A DNA stretch of 64,000 nt from Ligustrum vulgare (lineage: Eukaryota > Streptophyta > Magnoliopsida > Lamiales > Oleaceae). Shown here piece by piece: positions 45,300-55,268 of the stretch. How positions within the stretch are numbered: position 1 is the first letter of the stretch; the number at the start of each line of letters is the position of its first letter. A program made the translations under genes and the position numbers. Where the stretch lies: NCBI GenBank assembly GCA_963555705.1, contig OY743173.1:2645501-2709500 (forward strand), written 5' to 3'. The notes below the pieces were generated by a model. It did not search any database. It saw nothing but the letters and a program-made list of their open reading frames with translations, and had not been told where the DNA came from.

Positions 45300-45795
45300 C
45301 TATTATTCTCTTTTGCAACGTTTAATGAACGCTTGCAATAGCTTAGCTATTGCAACGTTTGTTAACGTTGCAATAGCTTAAGTTTAACAAACGTTGCAAT
45401 AGCTTAAGCCTCTGTTTGTTAAAAAGTTTTTGTTTAAAAACATGTTTTTTTATGTTTTCTAGGTAAAATGTGTGGTTGAAAATTAGAGAGAGAAAATGTG
45501 TGTGGTTAAAAAGTGATTTGGGGAATTGTGTAGAAAAAACATGTTTAAAAACATGTGTTGCCAAACGGATTGTAAGGTTTAACAACGTTTTTTAAACGCT
45601 GCAAAAGGTTAATCTTTTGCAACATTTGTATAACGTTGCAAAAGCTTAATTTAAGTGTTGTAAAAATTTCAACTTATCACAACATTCTTTAAACGTTGCA
45701 AAAAGGAATAAATCTAAAAAATATGAACCAAAGGAAACATTCAATGACTAAATGTTATCGTTTAAGTATTGCAAAAGTCCCATTTTGTTGTAGTG
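45300..45795. repeat. right subterminal repeats of CACTA 2
   Basis: Repeated ttgcaacgttt, aacgttgcaatagc and gttgcaaaag motifs mirror 31755-32170. A small MITE-like segment (about 45411-45575, ctgtttgttaaaaag to gttgccaaacgg) interrupts them. Confidence 0.75.
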
Positions 45796-45798
45796 CGG

Positions 45799-46666
45799 GT
45801 GGCGTGTGGTGGTCCGTTGGTGGTGGTTTGGAGGTGATGAGTTGCGTGGTGTTGAAGTTGGAGAGTTCGGTGGGTTGGTTGGAGTGGTTGCAGTTGGCGG
45901 TTTGGGCAATATTGGTGGTTGCCGTTTGGGTGATGGTGGTGCAGTTTGGTTGATTTGGATTCTGACAACATCGGGGGGGTCGGCGGTGGTTTTTCGATTT
46001 TGTGGTTCAGTGATTTTGTGTTGGTGTTTCGATCTTGAAAGTAGTGGGTTTGATTATGGTGGATTGTCTTGGTGCAGATTTTGGGAACGAGGTTGATGGT
46101 TTAGAGGTTCGGCCATGGCTGATTTGGAGATGGCGAATTGAAAATGAAGTCCAAATTGAAGGCAGTGTACGTGAATTGAACTGTGCAATTTTACCAAGAA
46201 GATGATTCTGCACGTGAATGGGGACTGAAGAAAGGGAATACATAAAGATTGGCATGGGAAGTATTGTAGTTGGAATAGAATTGTGAAATGTTGATATGAA
46301 AACGTCATATTTAGAATAGAATTGTAAAGATTTGGGATACAAGAATATCAATGCAAATAAAATACCTTATCAAAAATAACTATTTAAAAGATAAAAGTTA
46401 GATTAAAAATAAAATTGGATAAGCATAAATTTGAAATTGGGATTTAAAGTAATTTGAGTTAAAAATAAATAGAATTTTGGAATTAAATCAATTTGAATTT
46501 AGACAATATTTAAAAATATGAAATTGGACTAGGATTCTAATTGGACTCAAATTATATTTTATTGGACGAACACTCTTTAATTTAAAAATAGGTGAAATTA
46601 TAGCGACACGTTTTTGAGAAATTTAATATTTACTTAATAATTAACTAAAAATTCTCGGTCGCTACA
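45799..46666. mobile_element. right part of an element related to 59-2886
   Basis: From about 46290 it aligns with 2330-2886, including ggactcaaattatattttat and gcgacacgttttt. It ends CTCGGTCGCTACA. The GTGGTGG-rich part (45800-46100) parallels 1380-1500 of the first copy in style. CACTA 2 inserted into it, so its left part should lie before 31752. Open frames here are by-products of the GTGG-rich composition. Confidence 0.5.
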
Positions 46667-46689
46667 CAATCAATAGACAATATTCATTA

Positions 46690-47290
46690 ATCATTATGTG
46701 AACCTAGAAATAGAATAAATTATCTCACAGTAAGGCATGCAGTTGCAGTGAGCAACAAGATTTAGGAGCTAGGAACTGGCCTCAAAGCAGGTAGAAGGCG
46801 TTGTCGTCGATGATGTACGTTGAGAAGAAGACGCAGCCTTTCTTGGTCTTTCTCTATTCTATACCTTTCGCCGCTTGCAATTACTGGACGGAGTTAATGG
46901 CCATGGGAAATGGGTTAGGACTTAGTACGTTTGGGAGTTTGGGTTATGGTGTTATGGGAAATGGGTTAGGGCTCATGGTTGTGAATGTGTAAATGGCTGA
47001 AGAAGAAGAAGAAGGGTACAAATTTTGTTGTGCACACTATAAATACTATGTACTAACTTTTAACGGGGAACATGATGAATGCCGTTAAAGTCCTCCATTT
47101 ACGATGAGCAGTATGAATGCCATAAATCTTCTTTTTAATGGCATTGTTACGCGCGTGCTTGTTATGAACACAATTACAATTGATTTTTTTACAACGTGCA
47201 ACTCGTTAATTTCCTTTCTTTACAGCATGCCTTATATGCATGCCGTAAATTCCTTGCGTAAAAGGTCATTTTTTATGTAGACTTGTAGTG
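46690..47290. mobile_element. CACTA-like right end
   Basis: It ends with the complement of CACTACAAGTCTACAT at 47290 and has subterminal motifs aatgccgttaaa, aatgccataaat and catgccgtaaat. A different CACTA family from elements 1 and 2. No left end was found. Confidence 0.5.
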
Positions 47291-47455
47291 GTGCAATGCT
47301 TCTTTCAAATTAATATAGAACAATACTAATTTTTTCTGGTGATTAATGCTTAACTATACACTTCTATAATGAAATATACCGAACATGAAATTCAAAATTA
47401 TTTTTGAAATTATTTTGACAGAATTTGAAGAAGGAAAGAATTAAAAATCAATTAA

Positions 47456-47968
47456 GCTATGTTTGATAGGTGTTTATTTTCCAAGGAAAATGAAAATCAA
47501 TTCCTACCTTTCTCATTTTTAGTTGTTTGGTGGCCAAAATTTTAACAAGAAAATATTTTCCAACATCAACCTCACGCGCCTGATTTTGCTCAATTTGGTG
47601 GAAAACATTTTCCTATGGTTTTGGAAAGAACGTTTGATCAGTTTTATTATTGTTAATTGACTTATTTATTTTTTAAAAAATAACATTATTATTATTATAA
47701 AGTACAAATGTGTTAAAAAAATAATTAAAAAAATTGATTCAAATAGCAAAATTTTACTTTATTTTCATGAAAAATAATGTCAATCAAACAAAACTTGAAA
47801 AATTTCCCCACTTTTTCCACATAGAAAAGTAAACTAATAAAACGCTTTCAATTGATATTTTCCACGAAAATAATTTTCAATTGATATTTTCCACGAAAAT
47901 AATTTTCAGGCAAATCATTTTTTTGGAAAATATTTTCCACCCACTTTCCAACATCGCAACCAAACACA
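47456..47968. mobile_element. possible MITE with ttttcca motifs
   Basis: It starts atgtttgataggtg, ends gcaaccaaacacac and carries ttttccacgaaaataattttc repeats. It resembles 27136-27649. The boundaries are approximate. Confidence 0.4.
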
Positions 47969-48059
47969 CATATGAAATTGATTTGGAGAGAAGAAAATGG
48001 AATTAAGGTCTATTTATTGATTTCCACGTGTCTCTTCAAATGGTTGCATTTTTTGGCAA

Positions 48060-48095
<36 letters not shown>

Positions 48096-48096
48096 T
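48060..48096. repeat. (AAT)n microsatellite
   Basis: About 12 trinucleotide units, uninterrupted. Confidence 0.95.
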
Positions 48097-48575
48097 CTAC
48101 TCATTAGATCACACAGTTTCAAGATTGATGATCTAGATTGCACATTATCAAAATGTTGCGACTCTTTATAATGCACCATTTGCACTTGAAATATCGCATC
48201 TAATCGAAGTATCTATTGGAGACTTATTCCAATTCACACATTTAATCGTAAACTAACATGTAAATTCCAAAATGCTCTAACAATGAATTGTTTCATTAGC
48301 TTTCTTCTATTTATTTTCTTTAATAACACATAAAACAAAATCGAATTGACCAAGACGACACAGCATTATAAAAAGCACGGGTCGATAACCTTAAACATAA
48401 ATAATTTGCATGATTCAATGGTTGTACTCTAGAAACATTTGTCCAAAAGACTAAACTCAACACAAGCAACTAAAACCATTTGTCCAATTCTATGACGCTA
48501 GATATATTACATAAAGACTAAATTCGGTTTAGAAAATATGCATATGATCATCGTTCCAGCTACTAGAAATTTAGT

Positions 48576-51500
48576 TTAGCCAACTGATTTGCTGATACGT
48601 CGACACTCAATACCATAGATGAACCGAATGCTATTTTCACATTTAAATTTACAAAAATCACCCTGCTGAATATCGTTTTTCTGACAAAATCGTTGCCATC
48701 CATCTACAAGTGCTGTAAAATTCAATGTTTCAGTGAAGAGAACTGGCCAGAGTCTGCCGACTGAATCTCTAAGGAAGATAAGCTGCGAGTTTCCTCCCCT
48801 GTTTCTTCCTTCAATTGCTGGAAGAGATGTCAGCAATTCCTATACAAGCGCGACAATTATAACGAAACCTAGATATCATATATAACCAATATCCGCATTA
48901 TATATATCAGATAAATCCACCTTGAAAGGGACGAAAGTGCAAAAAACTAAGCCCCTGTTTGATGTTCATATTAAAGAGAGAGTGATTTTTTTTTTTTAAT
49001 GAAGTGTGGTTGAAAAGTATGGAAATTTTTGGGTTTATATGAAAAATATTCTATTGTGTGAATGTGACTGTATAAAATTTTTTGCAGGAAACGAACTGAA
49101 TAATTGAGGAATCCTTTCAATAGCGAGATACAAGTGGTAAAAGAATGTCGACTAATAAATAACATACCAGATAAGATTGGCATTTCACTTCCACCAAAAT
49201 GGGACTGGCTGCATCACATGGGACCAACTCCAAGGCAGATTGGATATCAGGTTTAGTTTTTACAATGCTCTCGATATTTCTCACAGCTCGAAAAGGCATT
49301 GGAGCACGTTTGATTCCTATGTCTGGCTCTTTTCCTGTATTGAGTCAATGAACTAATAAGCTTCAAGTGTACACAGTGACGGATCCAGAAATTTTTTTCA
49401 GCACGGGCGGATACCAATAAAAAAATCCCAGTAAGGGCGGACTTCAGTAATTTTTCAGTCGCAACAAAAAAAATGCCAAAAATTCTTACTATTTTTTTTT
49501 CGGGACGGATCCAGCACGGGCGAGCGCGGGAGCTCGCCATGCCATGGATCCGTCACAGAGTGTACATGTCATGAATGCTGCAAAAAGTGTGCCTAAAAAA
49601 AAAAAAATATACATCAAAATGGTGAAGAAGGAGAAAATCGAAGACTCGCCACTTGATTTTTGATGACGACCAAAAGCTACCTCTCCCATCTCGACTGGTT
49701 CTTCCTTAACACGGAATGTTTGTCCACCTGTTAATTTGAAAACGAAATACCGACCAAACCAAGGGAGTGTGAAGAGTGACAAATTTAAATGAATAAATGT
49801 ATCACCTATATATTAGCGTAAACTTTTAGATTTGCTAATGGTATCAGAGCGAGCAAAAGACTCTATTCAAGTCTTGCAACTATCCATTTATGAAAATTTG
49901 CGCGTGTATCACCTATATATTAGCGTTTTTAATCCACCATACGAATATTCAACAGATGTCTAGATCAAAGAAATAAAGAAGAAACACAAACCAGATGAAA
50001 CCTTGACCGTGGGAATGGAGACTGAACAGCCAGAATGCTTGGGCATTGCAGTATAATTGTTTCCGGTAATCTTAATACCGCCTAAAGACAGAGTTTCATT
50101 AACTGGTGAAAAAACACGAGCATTGCCTATTTATCAGATGATCAAATGGTTAAGAAAAGAGAGAAAATATGAAAAGTAAAATAACAATTAAACTGTGACA
50201 ATAGTCAAAAATTAGAAACAACTGCCTAGAACTGCATTGTTTCTCTCCTCAGTAGGATAAGTGGAGAGCACACTTGGATTGTATCCAGGATTTGTGTTTA
50301 ACATAAGACCTGATTCATCTGCGCTTGTAGTTGTGGGGAAAATTTGCCTCTTTCCAAAGTTAATACCAGAATTTGAAGCAGTAGGTTGTTTCGGAAAGCT
50401 TTGACCATGCTCAAATTCAGACTCGAAAAAAACTGGAGATCCTGATCTGGGTTTATCCCCCGAATTCATATTAGGTGAGGGAATTGGTTCATGAAGGACT
50501 AATATTTCTTCCTCTTGTTCTTCCCTATAACTTTTTCTTGGTCTGCCCCTTGGACGATTAAAATTCAATCTTGATCCGGGTTTATCCTTTGAATTTATAT
50601 TAAGTGAGGGAATTGGTTCATCCAGGAACAATATTTCTTCATCTTCTTCTTCTCTATAACTTTTTCTTGGTCTACCCCTCAATCTTGATTCGGGTTTATC
50701 CGCCGAATTTATATTAAGTGAGGGAATTGGTTCATTTAAGACTACCATTTCTTCTTCTTCTTCTTTCCTAGACCTTTTTCTCGGTCTGCCACTTCGACGT
50801 TTAAAATTCAATCCTGATCTAGGTTTATCCCCCAAATTTATATTAAGTGAGGGAATTGGTTTATCCAAGACCAATAATTCTTCTTCTTCTTCTTCCCTAC
50901 ACCTTTTTCTTTGTCTGTCCCTTGGACGATTAAAATTCAATCTTTCACACCCGCTTTTTCCATATATTTGGACAACAAAGTGACTACTCTGGACGTAGAA
51001 GAATGTTAAGAAGTCTCCAACTTCTAGAAGATGATCCAGGGCAAATTTGTGCCATCCCTCCTGAATGGCCATGTAATCATCAAGAATGGATATCACTACC
51101 GGCCATCGTTGCCCGATTGAGTCCTCCAGATATGTTGGTTGACCAATCACGTCTCGCACTTTTCGAATGAAACTAGGAGGCAAGTACTGCAAAGTGAATT
51201 ATGAGATTTTATAAAACGTGTATTCTTCCAAAGAAAAATATGATGAGTCGATGTCTGCATGGCGAAGTTAGCGTATCACATATCTTAGGAAGCATTCAAT
51301 TTTATACAACATATAAATGCTTATAATGAATTTTTTGACATATGACCAACAGAAAAACATGTCTTGCTGGAGCAAAGTAACCATGAAATATATATTGATA
51401 AAAAATTATTCTTTTACTCGTTCAGGCAAACATGCCCTTGTTTGGCCCCCATTTTTTGGGTAAAAATTTGATTTTGAATAGTATTTTTGTAAGAATGTAG

Positions 51501-52128
51501 GGTTAAAAATTGTTTGAAAAGTCAAAAATGATGGGCTTGACTAAGATGGATGGTTGAGATTGAGTGTTGAATAAATTTGATTTGTAAAAAATGGGGGCCA
51601 AACAGGGGCATAGAGTATCAAGTAATTTTCCTGCACAAACATCTGTACGTAGGTAATGTACTTAACCGCCATCAACAATCATAAAGCGGCAAAGATAGAG
51701 TATAACCTAATTGAATTTAGTACCACCAACAATATAATAATCATTTGAAGTCTGCAGTTATTATTACATCAAATTAAAATGGTTCCATTTCGATTCCTCC
51801 TAGCATCAAATACTTGGGGCCATTGGGACAGTCTCCCAGTCCAGTCCCTAGGGCATTTCTGATTCTATATATATAAGATATTTTCCACCAAACAGGGAAT
51901 TAATCTCCACCAAATAGGGACTTAATAACAATTTGTAACATTTCTGATTCTAATATAAAAGAGGAGGTAATAAAAGAGAGAAACTTATGATACCAAAAGT
52001 TTCAAATAGTCTTCACCGAGCATGATTTTGAAAAAACAGGTGACAACAGGTGATGCACTTTTCTGCTTTTGATGTGTCAATAGACAATTTCGAACGCATT
52101 CTTGACACACTTTACTATCACGCACCAT
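48576..52128 (-). CDS. REM-like protein with two B3 domains and amplified AT-hook-like linker, copy B
   Basis: Spliced model: 51994-52128, 50223-51186, 49992-50126, 49653-49727, 49168-49334, 48576-48839 (579 codons, all junctions GT/AG and in frame). The ATG at 52128 is conserved with copy A. The first B3 domain covers residues 30-127 (CFFKIM, LEDSIGQRWPV, GWHKFALDHLLEVG, IYGKSG). The second covers about 475-572 (LVEVKCQSYL, then LIFLRDSVGRLWPV, GWQRFCQKNDIQQGD). Each B3 domain is split by an intron at the same relative place. Residues 128-294 hold four tandem modules of GRPRK-like basic, polyglutamate and PIPSLNIN segments. B3 domains bind DNA in the nucleus; the basic motifs resemble AT hooks. 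Exon 4-5 sequence links the two halves. Two nested solo LTRs lie 0.35 kb upstream of its leader. Family sure; expression unknown. Confidence 0.82.
49374..49558. mobile_element. hAT-type MITE in an intron of copy B
   Basis: The terminal repeats CAGTGACGGATCCA and the complement of CTGTGACGGATCCA match at 13 of 14. The 8-bp duplication AGTGTACA is perfect (49366-49373 and 49559-49566). The matching intron in copy C (near 4690) has no insert. Confidence 0.9.
50440..50940 (-). repeat. 129-bp tandem repeats inside exon 2 of copy B
   Basis: Four in-frame units: codons for residues 128-170, 171-213, 214-251 (five codons shorter) and 252-294. Each encodes LNFNRPRGRPRK-like basic residues, a run of Glu/Asp, then DEPIPSLNINS.DKP. 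Copy A has only one comparable basic-acidic stretch. Confidence 0.9.
51433..51610. mobile_element. 178-bp MITE in intron 1 of copy B
   Basis: Terminal repeats of about 25 bp: TGCCCTTGTTTGGCCCCCAT against TGCCCCTGTTTGGCCCCCAT on the other strand. It shares its interior (gggcttgactaag, gatggttgagattgagt) with 62586-62746. The target duplication is too short to call. Confidence 0.75.
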
Positions 52129-52320
52129 CTTTTTCGTCCTGTGAGAAATTTGTCCTACAAAGCCTGATTTTGTATATGCATTAAATTCCAAGAAGTATAG
52201 TTAATCAATTAGAATGAAGAGGAGATTGTATGAAAAATGTAACATAAAGTATAAACTCGTTGAAATAATCCAACATGGGGAATAATTTATTTTAGATAAA
52301 AATATCTTCAATATATAGAT

Positions 52321-52504
52321 GAGCATGTTTGGCTAAGCCTAAAATAAAAGTGGCTTAATTAATACCTATATGTAGCTTTAAACATGTTTGGATTCTCTTT
52401 AAAAGTTGCTTCTTTTTTAGCTTTTATTAGAACCAAAAATGGTTTTTTTTTTTTATTCAAAAGGATGAATTTTACTTTTTTTTAAGGCATGGCCAAACAT
52501 GCTC
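52321..52504. mobile_element. MITE, GAGCATGTTTGGC ends, leader intron of copy B
   Basis: The ends GAGCATGTTTGGCTAAGCC and the complement of GAGCATGTTTGGCCATGCC are near-perfect. A decayed copy sits at the same place in copy A (about 23990-24140), so this insertion predates the gene duplication. Another copy is at 59543-59759. Confidence 0.65.
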
Positions 52505-52734
52505 TTAGATTCATATAGACTCTATAGTGTTTCTATCCACCCCCATTCTAAGATTTATCAAAAAGAAGAAGAAAAAAATAATCCCAAAAAACCAGTGAAA
52601 TTGGCAAAATTACTTCTTACAAAAAAAAAAATAATAAAAAAAAATAATCACCTATTTTTATAATATTTGTAAGGAAGCAATTAAAAACTCAAAACCGAAG
52701 AGGGAAAAAACAGGAAAAAGAAATCTTACCCAAA

Positions 52735-53090
52735 TAATCATGCAGCTCTTCACCTGCGTAGATCATCAAACAAAGTTAGCTTCATGCAAAGATGGAGAGA
52801 CAATTTACATTTTGTTTAAACATGAAGAAACGAAAACTCACAAACAAAAACCCCCCAAAAAAGAAAGTTCGGAGTGATGAGTTGCTTAAAATCCCAAAAT
52901 ATAGAAGGGATAGCTAGGACCATGCAAATGCATAAACATGAAGAACCCAACAACCGAAGAAAAGAAAATGAAAAAAAAAAATGGAGAAAATGGGTGGGGG
53001 GGGGGGGGGGGGAGAAGAGAGAAACTCACCTTTTTCAGAGAGAAGAAAGTGTTTCGATGGAGCTGAAGTTGAAGGGTAAAAGAAGGGTAA
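52735..53090 (-). promoter_or_regulatory. leader region of B3 copy B
   Basis: Conserved with 24340-24640. A putative first leader exon ends at a GT donor near 53029 (minus GAAAAAG then GTGAG). A possible 24-base mini-exon lies between an ACGCAG acceptor and a GTAAG donor near 52733-52756. A run of 17 G (52996-53012) lies next to the leader. Exon borders are predictions. Confidence 0.45.
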
Positions 53091-53642
53091 GTTTTCTGCT
53101 GCTGTGGAGTGCCGTTTCTGAGGAATAATACTGAGTTGTCAGCCTTATGAGTTATGAATGAGGTAATTTTACATGAACAAGGACAAAAACGAGATGATAC
53201 ACTGAAAAGAAAGAAATCCCAATTTAAGGTTTCTTATTTTTTATTTCCCTGTCAAATCACTTATTCCATTTTTTTATCATACGAGATTTGCACAAATGGG
53301 CTCCAACTTACGGAATCATTGCGGAAAAAATTCTATTCTTTCATTTTTAGCAGCTACCACATACTTTAGTTCAACATTTTGTTGGTCCATATGGTCGTAT
53401 TTCTACGTTAAATGAACATGTGTGTTGCACGTTGTCACGGACTTGCTAATTTCCTCTAAGAACCATGCGGCCTTAGTGTCTTCAACTTCCGCACCCGCGG
53501 TTGTTACACTAAGTCAACCTCAAATGGCGTTGATGTTTTAGAAAGGCACTAAGTAGAACACTTTAAGAGAGAGACAATGAAGGAACACAAGAACTTACAA
53601 AGAATGTTTTGTATTGAATAAGGACACTCTTTACAACTTCAC

Positions 53643-54525
53643 TGTCACGGACTTGGAGATTTCAAGCTCCGTGCGGCACTTAGCTCCTCAATATTCCCGT
53701 AGGATATTAGTTAAGTCAGCCCCACTCCTTGACTAAGCACTTCATAATTGCTTACAAACAAATGACAAAGGAAAGCTAGCAAACTATATTAGAGAGAAAT
53801 ACACTCTTTGTATTAAAACTCTCCAATATTACAATACTCGACCAACACTTGAGACTCTCTTCCACAAGTGCTTTATACAAGATCTCAAGCTCTCTCTATA
53901 AGCTAGCCACTCCAAATTCTTGGATGGTTACAAATGAGGACCCTTCCCCATTTATACTATTACCAATCTATCTTCTAGATAATTCTACAATAGTATCTAT
54001 CACCTAGAAAATTCTACACACATTTATAAAAATATACCACTTTCTAGAATATTCTATAATATTACTTACCAACCTAGATTCTTCTAGAATCTTTCGGAAG
54101 AGTTGAAACTTGGTTGATTCTAGAACCTTCCGTACTCTTCTAGGACACTTCATTCCTTTCTAAAATATTCCGTCCAATTCTAGAATATTCCATACACTTC
54201 TAGAACATTCCGCACTTTTCTAGAACGTTCCTTCCCCACGCAACATGCTTGCATTTCATAACTTCTCTCAATATGCGAGATGCATCTTTCAAAACTCGAC
54301 CATGGATCTTTCCAGAACGTACTAGCGTAATCAAGTCTCGTAATCTTCTGGAGTCCTCCATCTCCTTCGAGTACCTTCCTTCCTTGCTATTCTTGCATTG
54401 GTCTCTCGAAGATTTAGGCATTGCATCCCGCAAGCGTCCTTGGCTTACGAACTTGCGCCTGCCCTGTGCTATTCCAAATGCCTTTGTGTTTGTTGTTTCG
54501 GTCATGTGACACGCGGGGCGTGACA
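53643..54525 (-). mobile_element. inner solo LTR with heat-shock-element array
   Basis: 883 bp, TGTCACGGACTTGG to CGTGACA, flanked by TCAC on both sides (53639-53642 and 54526-54529). It is inserted in the outer LTR and related to it at the ends. A minus-strand TATAAAT lies at 53950-53956 with the HSE array 90-280 bp upstream of it. No internal retroelement region remains. The 86- and 109-codon frames in it show no protein family. Confidence 0.75.
54042..54230 (-). promoter_or_regulatory. array of heat-shock elements
   Basis: Perfect TTCnnGAAnnTTC motifs at 54042-54054, 54118-54130, 54178-54190, 54198-54210 and 54218-54230. From 54111 to 54230 the DNA is six 20-bp tandem units. Units 1, 4, 5 and 6 keep a perfect motif and units 2 and 3 are degenerate. 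TTCnnGAAnnTTC is the binding site of heat-shock factor trimers, and the heat-activated ONSEN element of Arabidopsis uses such sites in its LTR. Confidence 0.8.
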
Positions 54526-54858
54526 TCACTCTCTCTTGATACCTTCAAATGAATCCTACCAAGCTATTTATAGTAGTAGCCTCCTCAAATGGATGGCTAG
54601 GATCATTTCTATCCAATGGTCTAGATTACACTTTTAGAATTATCTATACAAATATCTACATTAAAATATTTATGGAATAAACTAGGATGATCTAGAATAA
54701 TCCACCAAGTGAAGAGCTTGTAGGCTTCTAGAATGTCCCACCATATTCTAGCAATCTTCATGCACTTGTGGAAGTTCTAGAATATTCCGGTTAGCCTCAA
54801 GTCGTCACCATTTTAAATTTCTCGATCTTTTTGTGCCAAAATCAAGCGAGTCGTGACA

Positions 54859-54993
54859 ACGTGCCGTATTCGCAAGGGTAATTTCTTCCCACAACTTCTT
54901 TGAAATATTATGGGGCTTGTGCAATTTTGGTCCCCAATAAATTTTCTTGGCATAGATGCTCTCAACCAAGGATTCACAAGCACTAATAATCAT
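54859..54993 (-). pseudogene. exon-like fragment of unknown family, cut by the solo LTRs
   Basis: The minus frame, open from 54993, contains AKKIYWGPKLHKPHNISKKL and WEEITLANTAR up to the LTR edge. If the LTR insert is skipped it continues a few codons at 53428 before a stop. Composition is that of a real protein, but no family was recognised. It may be an exon of a lost upstream gene. Confidence 0.35.
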
Positions 54994-55268
54994 ATTTCAA
55001 GACAAACGAATAAATAATTAAATAACCAATCTCTAAATGCCCCCACCCCCACTTTACATACCAAATATCAAGTGTTATCGAGTTACATACTTCTTACTCG
55101 AACAATTTTCTTGACATAGATACTCTCAACCAAGGATTCACATGCGCTAATAATCATATTTCAGACAAATGAATAAATAATTAAATAACCAATCTCTAAA
55201 TGCATCCACTTTACATACCAAATATCAAGTGTTGTTATCGAGTTACATACTTTTTACTTGAACAATTT
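54942..55268. repeat. 164-bp direct tandem duplication
   Basis: ttttcttggcatagatgctc at 54942 and ttttcttgacatagatactc at 55106 start two copies that stay alignable through atcgagttacatac. A CCCCCACCCCC stretch in copy 1 is shortened in copy 2. Confidence 0.85.

Larger units (their letters stand above)
31755..45795. mobile_element. CACTA (En/Spm) element 2 with host-exon fragments and nested copia elements
   Basis: It starts CACTACAACAAAAAC and ends with the complement of CACTACAACAAAATG. The target duplication CGG is perfect (31752-31754 and 45796-45798). Both ends carry the same ttgcaacgtt subterminal motif. Removing the later insertions (32843-33804, 34213-38285, 39633-44479) leaves about 4.1 kb. 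That remainder has no TNPA or TNPD domain. It contains fragments resembling host exons: 32431-32521, 44531-44590 and 45168-45265. This is the structure of a gene-capturing, non-autonomous CACTA element. Confidence 0.85.
53433..54858 (-). mobile_element. outer solo LTR, TGTCACGG ... CGTGACA
   Basis: TGTCACGGACTTG to CGTGACA, flanked by ACGT on both sides (53429-53432 and 54859-54862). It is split by the inner LTR 53643-54525, leaving about 540 bp of its own. On the minus strand a TATA-like CTATAAATAG lies at 54564-54573, with a perfect heat-shock-element motif upstream at 54775-54787. It sits just upstream of gene copy B in the same orientation and interrupts an exon-like segment. Confidence 0.7.

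Noticed and set aside
45696..46096. GTGG-rich frames as a glycine/valine-rich gene
   Set aside because: They overlap in several phases, cross the CACTA 2 boundary and look like a composition effect in a repeat.
46801..46992. 63-codon frame near the CACTA-like end
   Set aside because: It is short, contains an internal repeat (MGNGLGL) and lies in transposon-like DNA; no support for a gene.
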